Of a DNA stretch of 5,040 nucleotides, positions 1 through 5,040 are shown in pieces; position 1 is the first letter of the stretch, and each line of letters opens with the position of its first letter. The notes beneath the pieces were generated by a model. It saw only the letters and a program-made list of their open reading frames with translations. It had not been told where the DNA came from and did not search any database. The stretch is from Gammaproteobacteria bacterium (GTDB lineage: Bacteria > Pseudomonadota > Gammaproteobacteria > Pseudomonadales > UBA3067). A program made the position numbers and the translations under genes. Location: assembly GCA_019090565.1 (NCBI GenBank), contig JAHRVS010000287.1, forward strand, positions 1 through 5,040, written 5' to 3'.

Positions 1-467
1 ACGAGGAATTTTGCAAAGGCTTTGACCATTTCCATCAAGCCTTTAACTGAAAAAATGCGTTTCATCCCCTCAATCGGGTTTAATTTAGATAGCTTGGGGC
101 GAATGGAGTCGCCACTAAATATCCACCCGCCGGTTAGTGCGGGGCCAATGATGCTCGCCACCAATAAAATGATTAAAATTGGCGCCATCGCAATCAGTAC
201 GTCTTTGCTGCCTGCTATTAATATGAGCGAGGGGCTATCACTGGAAAATATCTGTTGCCGAGAAAGCGTGTAACTGGTTTCAAATAGCTGAGCGATGCTT
301 TCAACTACCGGCAGCCCTGCAAACATAAGAGAAATTGCAGCCGCCATCATGACGACAGCCGTGCCTAACTCTCGGGAACGCGCAACCTGGCCTTTTTTTC
401 GGGAGTCTTCTTTGCGTTTCTCCGTGGGGTCTTCGGTTTTTTCCTGGCTACTGTCTTTTTCAGCCAT
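1..467 (-). CDS. flhB: FlhB, flagellar export gate/switch protein (partial, N-terminal 155 residues)
   Basis: FlhB is an inner-membrane component of the flagellar type III export apparatus. It wraps the FliPQR gate and, after autocleavage at an NPTH site, switches secretion from hook to filament substrates. I translated the minus strand by hand and found one unbroken frame from the ATG at 467 to the window edge. It starts MAEKDSSQEKTEDPTEKR, followed by the family hallmark KKGQVARSREL (about residues 24-34). Next come a hydrophobic segment (about 36-56), a second one (about 89-112), and the conserved loop LNPIEGMKRIFS (129-140). The rest of the membrane domain and the cytoplasmic domain with NPTH lie beyond the left edge, so cleavage competence cannot be judged. 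No strong Shine-Dalgarno precedes the ATG, only a GGGG about 10 nt upstream. It is the last gene seen and lies 211 bp after fliR. The identification is firm. Confidence 0.97.
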   Translation of the reverse strand, partial: MAEKDSSQEKTEDPTEKRKEDSRKKGQVARSRELGTAVVMMAAAISLMFAGLPVVESIAQLFETSYTLSRQQIFSSDSPSLILIAGSKDVLIAMAPILIILLVASIIGPALTGGWIFSGDSIRPKLSKLNPIEGMKRIFSVKGLMEMVKAFAKFL

Positions 468-509
468 TGTTATTGCGCCCCGCTAAAATAAGAACACTTT
501 TGGAAGTGG

Positions 510-537
510 ATGTTTTATTGTGAACGCAAGAAAACAT
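510..537 (-). repeat. Inverted repeat/hairpin upstream of flhB
   Basis: The arms 510-520 and 527-537 are complementary at 10 of 11 positions (one A-G mismatch at 517/530) around a 6-nt loop. The outer seven pairs are ATGTTTT with AAAACAT. It lies about 43 bp upstream of the flhB ATG. It has no adjacent U-run typical of an intrinsic terminator on the minus strand, so its role (RNA fold, operator or repeat end) is unknown. Confidence 0.5.
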
Positions 538-543
538 TGCACG

Positions 544-627
544 AAGAACTGCGTGGATGCCGGAGGCAAAGCCATACCGGAAGTCGTTGCCGAGAGTCAC
601 CACTGTCGCATAAAATAGCAAGTTCTT
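544..627. repeat. Inverted repeat pair enclosing a smaller hairpin
   Basis: AAGAACT at 544-550 is mirrored by AGTTCTT at 621-627. Similarity extends on both sides if one gap is allowed (the GC next to AAGAACT against GCA next to AGTTCTT). Inside lies a second fold, 560-580, where outer CCGG arms and an inner GGC-TTT-GCC stem pair on the minus strand with a 3/1 internal loop. This nested arrangement resembles a small palindromic repeat unit, but no copy elsewhere in the window confirms that it is repetitive. Confidence 0.35.
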
Positions 628-678
628 GAAGCCGCCACCTGCGATACCTCCAGGTTCCTTTTAGATGCCCTCTGAATT

Positions 679-1452
679 CTATGCAACGAGGGCATGCATC
701 ATCTCCTGCAGCTCACTGAATAACAAATTAAACTGCGGGAGCAATACGCCCAAAACAATCCAGATCACCACGATTCCATAAATAATAGTAAAGGGAAAGC
801 CGATACTAAAAATCTGCAGTTGTTGCGCCGCCCGACTCATTACTCCGAAAGTAAAGTTGACGATATAGAGCGCCATAATCGCCGGCAGCGCTATTTTTAA
901 AGCACTGCTAAACATCCAACTCGAAATTTCTGTCACGTATCGAAAAAAACCCATATCAAGCGCTTGCTGGTGCAAAGGAATCGTCGTAAAGCTTTCTATC
1001 ATGATGGCCATGGTTATCAAATGGCCATCAACTGCAAGATAGAGCATGGTAAACAGCATCAAATAGAGCTGGCCAATAGAAACGGTATTAACGCCGTTAA
1101 CGGGATCCATCATCATGGCAAAACCTAAACCCATTTGCATCGCCATAATCTGTCCCGCTAATGCTGCCACTTGTATAAAAACCATGACAAAAAAACCTAA
1201 CGCGATACCAATAACAATTTGCTTAAAAATAATAGGGATAGACTGAAGACTCACTGCTTCATATTGCGGAACTTCCTGTATTTGCCCAACAACCGCAAGC
1301 GTCACTACCAACGAGATCATGAGCCGAGCACGCACATTCACCAAGTTGCTACCAAATATTGGCACCACCATGATAAAGCTGCTGATCCTGAAAAACGGCA
1401 GCATAAACCGGTTGGCTGCTAGCATAATCTCGGCATAGGTGAATTCAGGCAT
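679..1452 (-). CDS. fliR: FliR, flagellar type III export gate protein
   Basis: FliR is a polytopic inner-membrane protein that joins FliP5 and FliQ4 in the export-gate core through which flagellar subunits leave the cytosol. The 257-residue product matches the family's usual length (about 260) and is strongly hydrophobic, with several membrane segments. Family landmarks are RISSFIMVVPIFG (22-34), GQIMAMQMGLGFA followed by DPVNG (100-120), DGHLI (142-146) and GVMSRAAQQLQIFSIGFP (203-220). In that last block homologues normally read A-P-Q-L; here the proline is Q210 (CAA). The ATG at 1452 is preceded by AGGGG with a 7-nt spacer, supporting the start. It follows fliQ by 48 bp and is followed by a long spacer before flhB. 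The identification is firm; any effect of the Pro-to-Gln change is unknown. Confidence 0.97.
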   Translation of the reverse strand: MPEFTYAEIMLAANRFMLPFFRISSFIMVVPIFGSNLVNVRARLMISLVVTLAVVGQIQEVPQYEAVSLQSIPIIFKQIVIGIALGFFVMVFIQVAALAGQIMAMQMGLGFAMMMDPVNGVNTVSIGQLYLMLFTMLYLAVDGHLITMAIMIESFTTIPLHQQALDMGFFRYVTEISSWMFSSALKIALPAIMALYIVNFTFGVMSRAAQQLQIFSIGFPFTIIYGIVVIWIVLGVLLPQFNLLFSELQEMMHALVA

Positions 1453-1500
1453 GCCAGCACCCCTGAAAACCTTCCCTTTGGCGTAGTCGCCTGCAAGTAA

Positions 1501-1770
1501 TCATCGAACCAGCTCGGGCGCAATAAGAATTAATTTTTCAGTGAACTGGAGCACTCGCCCACCTATCCACGGGCCTGCAGTCACTAACACCACAAACGTC
1601 ACAATAAAGCGGGGCAAAAAACTGAGGGTTTGTTCATTAATCTGCGTTGCAGCTTGAAACATTGAAACAATTAACCCGACAATAAGGCTCGGTAAGATAG
1701 TAACAAGCACAATACTGATGGTTATCAGCGTTGCCTCACGAAAAAGATCAATAATAAAATCTGGGGACAT
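1501..1770 (-). CDS. fliQ: FliQ, flagellar type III export gate protein
   Basis: FliQ is the small two-helix subunit that packs around the FliP/FliR gate in the inner membrane. The 89-residue product has exactly the family's length and layout: an MSPDFIIDLFREA start, a first hydrophobic helix (about 15-37), the signature FQAATQINEQTLSFLPR (38-54), and a second hydrophobic helix (about 55-75). The ATG at 1770 has a GGAGG Shine-Dalgarno six nucleotides upstream, so the start is well supported. Unusually, it sits 227 bp downstream of fliP instead of almost abutting it, and its ribosome binding site borders a predicted hairpin. fliR follows after 48 bp. The identification is firm. Confidence 0.97.
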   Translation of the reverse strand: MSPDFIIDLFREATLITISIVLVTILPSLIVGLIVSMFQAATQINEQTLSFLPRFIVTFVVLVTAGPWIGGRVLQFTEKLILIAPELVR

Positions 1771-1997
1771 AATGCACCTCCGGCTCTATCGCTGAACCGG
1801 CCTCGTAATTATGTTTAGGGCGCCATTGGCGCTACACCACCTCGACCACATACAGTATCACCTAAAAAATGTCATAATCATTCAACTCAGGTCAGACTAA
1901 AAAAACCAGTACAATCGGAGCAGGCAAGCGCTGACACCATTCAGAATGGCTTCACAGGCCCATCGTCAAAGCTGGCAGACAGTTCAATAGAAAGGCG
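1771..1997. other. Long fliP-fliQ intergenic spacer
   Basis: This is a 227-bp non-coding stretch inside the gate-gene block. On the minus strand it holds, in order: a 6-bp triloop hairpin (1950-1936, CCATT-CTG-AATGG core plus a G-U pair), a run of seven T (1905-1899) with no good stem directly before it, a perfect 5-bp hairpin GCGCC-AAT-GGCGC (1832-1820), and the fliQ ribosome-site hairpin. Only tiny reading frames occur; the longest noted is 21 codons (1851-1786). I find no clear sigma-70, sigma-54 or sigma-28 promoter and no convincing terminator. Confidence 0.6.
1777..1800 (-). promoter_or_regulatory. fliQ ribosome binding site overlapping a hairpin
   Basis: On the minus strand GGAGG (1781-1777) is the fliQ Shine-Dalgarno. 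Its first two G bases are also the end of a 7-bp stem (1800-1794 with 1786-1780, one G-U pair, 7-nt loop), CCGGTTC pairing with GAGCCGG. The fold would partly occlude the site and could reduce fliQ translation unless a ribosome opens it. The pairing is visible in the sequence; the regulatory effect is inference. Confidence 0.45.
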
Positions 1998-2807
1998 TCA
2001 CGTAACCGTACCAAAGCTCGATGCCAATGTACCCATCACCATCGCCCATCCATCCACCATAACAAACAACATAATTTTAAAGGGTAAGGAAATTATCAAG
2101 GGGGACAACATCATCATACCCATTGCCATTAGAATACTTGCCACCACCATATCTATAATTAGAAAAGGAATAAAAAGTAAAAACCCAATTTGAAAGGCCG
2201 TCTTTAATTCACTGGTTATAAAGGCCGGCACCAGCACTGAAAATTCGACGTCTTCCGGTTTTTCATACACTTTTTCAGTTTGCGAAATATTAACAAATAG
2301 CTCTAAATCACTGACCCGAGTCTGGTTAATCATAAAGCCATGAAAAGGAACAGAGGCACGTTTAACGGCCTCCATGGTGCTGATTTCTTCATTCAGATAG
2401 GGCTCTAAACCGACTCTATTCGCTTCTTCCAAAACGGGGCTCATTACAAAAAAAGTCATAAATAGAGCCAAGCCGATCAAAATTTGATTGGAGGGTGCCT
2501 GGTTAAGGCCAATGGCTTGTCGCAATATCGAAAAAACAATAATAATGCGTGTAAACGCGGTCACCATCATTAGCAAGGCTGGCAAAAGCGACAGCATCGT
2601 CATCAAAATCAGAATTTGGATGGTAACCGTGTAATTTTCGCTACCATCGTCGGACTTGGTTAAAGTGAGTGCCGGAATGCCCAAAGGGTCCGCATAGCCA
2701 GCGGTAGAGCCAAAGACCAAAACAAACAACACCACAAAACCCAGAAGCTTAAACATCCCACTTCGCTGATAGCCATGAAAGGTGTGCCTTCGTAGAGCCA
2801 CCCCCAT
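1998..2807 (-). CDS. fliP: FliP, flagellar type III export gate protein
   Basis: FliP forms the pentameric core of the export gate in the inner membrane. From the ATG at 2807 the product has 269 residues. It shows a cleavable-looking signal (hydrophobic about 20-33, ending AGYA before DPLGIPAL at 40-47), which is typical of FliP. Core motifs follow: TAFTRIIIVFSILRQAIG (83-100), NQAPSNQILIGLALFMTFFV (102-121), and the C-terminal IPFLIIDMVVASILMAMGMM (213-232) with LSPLIISLPFKIMLFVMVDG (234-253). The start was chosen because GGAGG lies 8 nt upstream; a GTG at 2816 overlaps that site and is unlikely. An internal ATG at 2756 would give 252 residues, nearer the usual 245-250, but has only a poor ribosome site. 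The start is one base after the fliO stop, suggesting translational coupling. Confidence 0.96.
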   Translation of the reverse strand: MGVALRRHTFHGYQRSGMFKLLGFVVLFVLVFGSTAGYADPLGIPALTLTKSDDGSENYTVTIQILILMTMLSLLPALLMMVTAFTRIIIVFSILRQAIGLNQAPSNQILIGLALFMTFFVMSPVLEEANRVGLEPYLNEEISTMEAVKRASVPFHGFMINQTRVSDLELFVNISQTEKVYEKPEDVEFSVLVPAFITSELKTAFQIGFLLFIPFLIIDMVVASILMAMGMMMLSPLIISLPFKIMLFVMVDGWAMVMGTLASSFGTVT

Positions 2808-2808
2808 A

Positions 2809-3450
2809 TTAGCCACCTCCTTTTTGCATCACTGATCTGAGCTTTCCAGAAAAAACATTGTTGTCGTCTTTTATCTCACTTGATGCAGACAGGCGATCTA
2901 TCAGTGTAATCTGCCCACCGGTAGACCCCAACAACAAACGTTGATTTTCAACGTTCACAATCAGAAGTTTTTCTTTATGGCCCAAAGAGAGGCTTGATTC
3001 AACTTTCATTTTATTTGTGCTAGCCATGATCGGCAAATTCAATCGCCTTAAACCCCAAGCCAAAGCACCTATTAACGACACAATCAGTAACAGCGCCACC
3101 AACATTTCAAAATAGCGTGCCGAAGAGACTCCTTTTTCGACTTTGGCTTTTTTTAGTCGGTCAGAAAAGGGAGTATTATTGTGGTTTAACGAAGCCTGAC
3201 GGGGGTCATTACTATTGGCATTGTCACTACCGGGGTTGTCACGACCAGGGCTGTCGCTACTGAAGTAACTGGCGTTAGACGAGAGCTGAGAGGCACTCGT
3301 ATTTATTTGCGGCGCAACTTTCGCAGTAATATCCGCAGTAATGTCATCTGCGAAACCCACGCTGTATACAAAAAGAAAACTCATTGCGAGAATTTGGCAG
3401 CCTTTTCTACTCAATTTGATGGCCGTAAAAAGGAATCGTGTATAAAACAT
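2809..3450 (-). CDS. fliO: FliO, flagellar export gate assembly protein
   Basis: FliO is a poorly conserved, bitopic inner-membrane protein that stabilises or scaffolds FliP during gate assembly. From the ATG at 3450 the product has 213 residues: a signal-like N-terminus (basic KLSRKG at 12-17, hydrophobic 18-33, GFA just before DD at about 34), a polar Ser/Asn/Asp-rich periplasmic linker (about 35-110), one membrane helix (about 113-134), and a small cytoplasmic beta domain with SLSLGHKEKLLIVNVENQ (153-170) and LLLGSTGGQITLIDRL (172-187), the recognisable FliO part. This ATG is preceded by AGGAGAAGG with a 6-nt spacer; a TTG at 3492 would add 14 residues but has no ribosome site. The linker contains a pentapeptide repeat. 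Position between fliN and fliP supports the name as much as the sequence does. Confidence 0.92.
   Translation of the reverse strand: MFYTRFLFTAIKLSRKGCQILAMSFLFVYSVGFADDITADITAKVAPQINTSASQLSSNASYFSSDSPGRDNPGSDNANSNDPRQASLNHNNTPFSDRLKKAKVEKGVSSARYFEMLVALLLIVSLIGALAWGLRRLNLPIMASTNKMKVESSLSLGHKEKLLIVNVENQRLLLGSTGGQITLIDRLSASSEIKDDNNVFSGKLRSVMQKGGG
2816..2820 (-). promoter_or_regulatory. fliP Shine-Dalgarno inside the fliO 3' end
   Basis: GGAGG lies in the last sense codons of fliO, where AAA GGA GGT GGC encodes the terminal K-G-G-G. It is 8 nt upstream of the fliP ATG at 2807. The junction reads TAA, one base, then ATG, so a ribosome terminating on fliO stops on top of the fliP initiation site. 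This decides the fliP start. Confidence 0.8.
3221..3265 (-). repeat. 15-nt in-frame tandem repeat in the fliO linker
   Basis: Three imperfect 15-nt units, 3221-3235, 3236-3250 and 3251-3265, share a TTGTCACTACCGGGG-like pattern on the plus strand. The 15 bases just before them (3206-3220) look like a more decayed copy, matching at 8 of 15 positions. Since 15 is a multiple of three, they encode pentapeptides around residues 65-80, reading roughly SSDSP-GRDNP-GSDNA-NSNDP. Likely slippage-driven length variation in a disordered linker. Confidence 0.6.
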
Positions 3451-3456
3451 GGGGAA

Positions 3457-3465
3457 CCTTCTCCT
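3457..3465 (-). promoter_or_regulatory. fliO Shine-Dalgarno that fixes its start
   Basis: AGGAGAAGG on the minus strand ends 6 nt before the ATG at 3450. It is the best ribosome site near the fliO 5' end and argues against the in-frame upstream TTG at 3492. The resulting fliN-fliO gap is 84 bp. Confidence 0.75.
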
Positions 3466-3534
3466 GTCCTCATAAATACCAAGGGCAATCAATTACGAAG
3501 CACATAAACAGTTCTGACTTGTAGGATAGCGCCC

Positions 3535-3975
3535 TTAATTTATTTTTTGAATTCTCTCAGATTGACTGATGATGTCGGTAAGTCGAATGCCGAATTTCTC
3601 ATTCACAACAACCACTTCACCATGCGCGATAAGGGTGCCATTTACCGTGACATCTAAGGGCTCCCCTGCGACCCGATCTAACTCAATGACCGAGCCTTGG
3701 TTTAACAGAAGAAGATTACGAATATTGATTTCCGTCGTACCCACCTCCATCGCTATCGTAACGGGAATGTCTAGAATTACCCCAAGATCAGGGGAGTCTT
3801 CAGCGCTGGCATCATTCTGGGGTGCCGGCTCGACGCGAGTCTGTGCCGCCACATCTTCCACCAGTTCATCGAGCTGCGCTTGCTCCACTTTCTCTTCTTC
3901 CTCGTCATCCTGCTCTTCAAGCGCTTTGGCCCATTCGTCGGCCAGCATATCGTCATCATTACTTGATTCACTCAT
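3535..3975 (-). CDS. fliN: FliN, flagellar motor switch C-ring protein
   Basis: FliN, with FliM, makes up the lower C-ring of the flagellar switch and helps dock the FliH-FliI export ATPase complex. The 146-residue product begins with the typical DEWAKALEEQ helix (13-22), passes through a very acidic linker (DDEEEEK, about 23-29, and further Glu/Asp to 62), then ends in a SpoA (surface presentation of antigens) domain at about 67-141: ILDIPVTIAMEVGTTEI, NLLLLNQGSVIELD, GEPLDVTVNGTLIAHGEVVV and FGIRLTDIISQSERI. The length is normal for the gammaproteobacterial long form. Its ATG lies 22 bp after the fliM stop, with a modest AGGA 11 nt upstream. The identification is firm. Confidence 0.97.
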   Translation of the reverse strand: MSESSNDDDMLADEWAKALEEQDDEEEEKVEQAQLDELVEDVAAQTRVEPAPQNDASAEDSPDLGVILDIPVTIAMEVGTTEINIRNLLLLNQGSVIELDRVAGEPLDVTVNGTLIAHGEVVVVNEKFGIRLTDIISQSERIQKIN

Positions 3976-3997
3976 GCTCTATGCGTTCCTATAAAAT

Positions 3998-5008
3998 TTA
4001 TTGCTGTGGTTTGCCAAATTTAAACTTTCTGTCTTCTTCTTTCGCTCTGGGTATATGGTTAGTTACTTTAAGCGCCACATTACCATTACTGACCCCCAGC
4101 TTTGTTCTAAATGCTGGAATGCCATTTGCTGTGAGAGTGATTTCTTCGGGCATTTCCACCGGAATAATATCTCCCACACCTAGCTCTCTGATTTCTCTCA
4201 ATGTTAATTCTGCTTCAGCCACAACGGCATTAATGGGTACATCTACCGTGAGTATCTCTTCTTTTAGGGACTTCGCCCATCGGTCATCTCGATCATCCAC
4301 TTCACTGGTAACACCCGCATCTAACACATCTCGAATAGGCTCTATCATGGAGTAGGGCATCGTAAGATGCAGCTCCCCGCCACCGCCATCGAGCTCTATA
4401 TGATAAGTACTCACCACCACCACTTCGCTCGGTGTTACAATGTTCGCCAGCGCCGGATTAACCTCAGAGCTAACATGCTCGAAATCTACGTCCAGCATGG
4501 CTTTCCAAGCCTCTTTCATGTCTACAAAGGCCCTTTCTAGCACCATTTCTACAACACGCATTTCAGTGGGGGTAAACTCCCTGCCCTCAATTTTTGCATG
4601 GCGTCCATCACCACCAAAAAAATTATCCACCAATTTAAACACCAACTTCGCATCGAGGACAAAAAGTGCGGTGCCCCGCAAAGGATGTATTTTGACCATG
4701 TTTAGGCTGGTGGGCACATAAAGGCTGTGCACATATTCACCAAATTTTATGATCCTCACCCCCCCCACAGAGACATCGGCAGAGCGCCTTAGTAAATTAA
4801 ATATACTTACTCGGGTATAACGAGCAAAACGCTCATTGATCATTTCTAAGGTAGGCATTCGCCCACGAATAATTCGGTCTTGAGAGGCTAGGTCATAAGC
4901 GCTTATCCCCCCTTCCGACGGCGCCTCATCCTCCTCAACTGCGCCATCATCAACACCGTGTAATAAGGCATCAATTTCGTCTTGTGATAAAATATCTTGT
5001 ACGGACAT
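3998..5008 (-). CDS. fliM: FliM, flagellar motor switch protein
   Basis: FliM is the C-ring subunit that receives the chemotaxis signal and, with FliG and FliN, sets rotation direction. The 336-residue product has the usual length (about 330). The N-terminal CheY-P binding peptide is intact: ILSQDEIDALLHG (6-18). An acidic tether (about 19-32) leads to the CheC-like middle domain, with SQDRIIRGRMPTLEMINERF (42-61), the FliG-contacting GGDG (132-135), and NPALANIVTPSEVVVVS (184-200) with LTMPYSMIEPI (215-225). The C-terminal SpoA domain (about 250-318) contains LTLREIRELGVGDIIPVE (268-285), and the protein ends in a basic tail. The ATG is 6 bp after the fliL stop, with only a weak purine-rich site spanning that stop, so translation is probably coupled to fliL. 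The intact CheY peptide implies chemotactic control. Confidence 0.98.
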   Translation of the reverse strand: MSVQDILSQDEIDALLHGVDDGAVEEDEAPSEGGISAYDLASQDRIIRGRMPTLEMINERFARYTRVSIFNLLRRSADVSVGGVRIIKFGEYVHSLYVPTSLNMVKIHPLRGTALFVLDAKLVFKLVDNFFGGDGRHAKIEGREFTPTEMRVVEMVLERAFVDMKEAWKAMLDVDFEHVSSEVNPALANIVTPSEVVVVSTYHIELDGGGGELHLTMPYSMIEPIRDVLDAGVTSEVDDRDDRWAKSLKEEILTVDVPINAVVAEAELTLREIRELGVGDIIPVEMPEEITLTANGIPAFRTKLGVSNGNVALKVTNHIPRAKEEDRKFKFGKPQQ

Positions 5009-5014
5009 AACGGC

Positions 5015-5040
5015 CTACTGCATGACAAAATCGGTGAAAA
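5015..5040 (-). CDS. fliL: FliL, C-terminal tail (partial)
   Basis: The only visible part is the last eight codons, ending FTDFVMQ and a TAG at 5017-5015, six bases before fliM. FliL proteins, which associate with the stator in the inner membrane and support torque, commonly end in a Phe-Thr-x-Phe-Val-like strand, and fliL normally precedes fliM. The call rests on this short motif and on position, since the rest of the gene lies outside the window. Confidence 0.8.

Larger units (their letters stand above)
468..678. other. Long fliR-flhB intergenic spacer with inverted repeats
   Basis: These 211 bp separate fliR from flhB, which in most flagellar operons nearly touch. No convincing gene is present. 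On the minus strand one frame is open for 66 codons from 660 and ends in a TGA (462-460) that overlaps the flhB start, but its only ATG (537) gives 25 residues and lacks a Shine-Dalgarno. On the plus strand 510-629 is open for 39 codons from an ATG. The middle (about 541-600) is clearly more GC-rich than the AT-rich stretch beside flhB (481-540). Several inverted repeats are present (listed separately). I see no convincing promoter or terminator. It may be a dispersed intergenic repeat or a degenerate insertion; this is inference. Confidence 0.6.

Noticed and set aside
22..486. Plus-strand open frames opposite flhB
   Set aside because: The minus strand translates without a break into canonical FlhB; the plus frames are antisense shadows.
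495..508. Possible intrinsic terminator before flhB: CACTT/AAGTG stem followed on the minus strand by TTCTTATTTT
   Set aside because: The stem has only five pairs with little GC and the tail is interrupted; flhB is expected to be co-transcribed, so termination here is unlikely.
1842..1888. Possible sigma-70 promoter in the fliP-fliQ gap (TTGAAT with a TGATAC-like box)
   Set aside because: The spacing is about 19 bp and both boxes are poor; no sigma-54 GG-N10-GC or sigma-28 match was found either.
1899..1905. Run of seven T on the minus strand in the fliP-fliQ gap as a terminator tail
   Set aside because: No stable GC-rich stem lies immediately upstream of it on the transcribed strand.
1998..2816. 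fliP starting at GTG 2816
   Set aside because: This start overlaps the GGAGG site itself and has no ribosome site of its own; ATG 2807 is correctly spaced.
2809..3492. Longer fliO starting at TTG 3492
   Set aside because: There is no ribosome site before the TTG, while ATG 3450 has AGGAGAAGG at good spacing; the extra 14 residues would also put a charged stretch before the signal-like segment.
3569..4355. Long plus-strand open frames (3569-3994 and 3822-4355) opposite fliN and fliM
   Set aside because: They are Ser-rich shadows of strongly conserved minus-strand genes, overlap each other, and show no ribosome site or recognisable domain.

Overview
This window is an internal slice of a flagellar biosynthesis operon, all read from the minus strand. 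In transcription order it holds the last codons of fliL, then fliM, fliN, fliO, fliP, fliQ, fliR and the first 155 codons of flhB. Gene order, protein lengths and motifs (FliM EIDALL and GGDG, FliN SpoA domain, FliP NQ-LIGLALFMTFFVM core, FliQ FQAATQINEQTL, FlhB N-terminus) all fit a gammaproteobacterial fliLMNOPQR-flhB cluster. Moderate GC and the protein style suggest a marine relative of the Pseudomonas/Cellvibrionales group. That placement is an impression from the proteins, not a search result.

Layout from right to left: fliL tail (5015-5040), fliM (3998-5008), fliN (3535-3975), fliO (2809-3450), fliP (1998-2807), a 227-bp non-coding gap, fliQ (1501-1770), fliR (679-1452), a 211-bp non-coding gap, and flhB (1-467, running off the left edge). 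The plus strand carries no credible gene.

Functionally, FliM and FliN build the cytoplasmic C-ring (switch), with FliM binding CheY-P and FliG. FliP, FliQ and FliR form the export-gate core of the flagellar type III secretion apparatus. FliO helps assemble FliP. FlhB wraps the gate and, through its cytoplasmic domain (outside this window), switches export specificity. FliL is a stator-associated membrane protein.

I see no new biological system here. The points worth a second look are small: two unusually long gaps in an otherwise tight operon; a hairpin overlapping the fliQ Shine-Dalgarno, with a tiny reading frame ending inside it; a fliR-flhB spacer rich in inverted repeats and open on both strands, possibly a dispersed repeat; a missing conserved proline in FliR; and a 15-nt in-frame repeat in the FliO linker.
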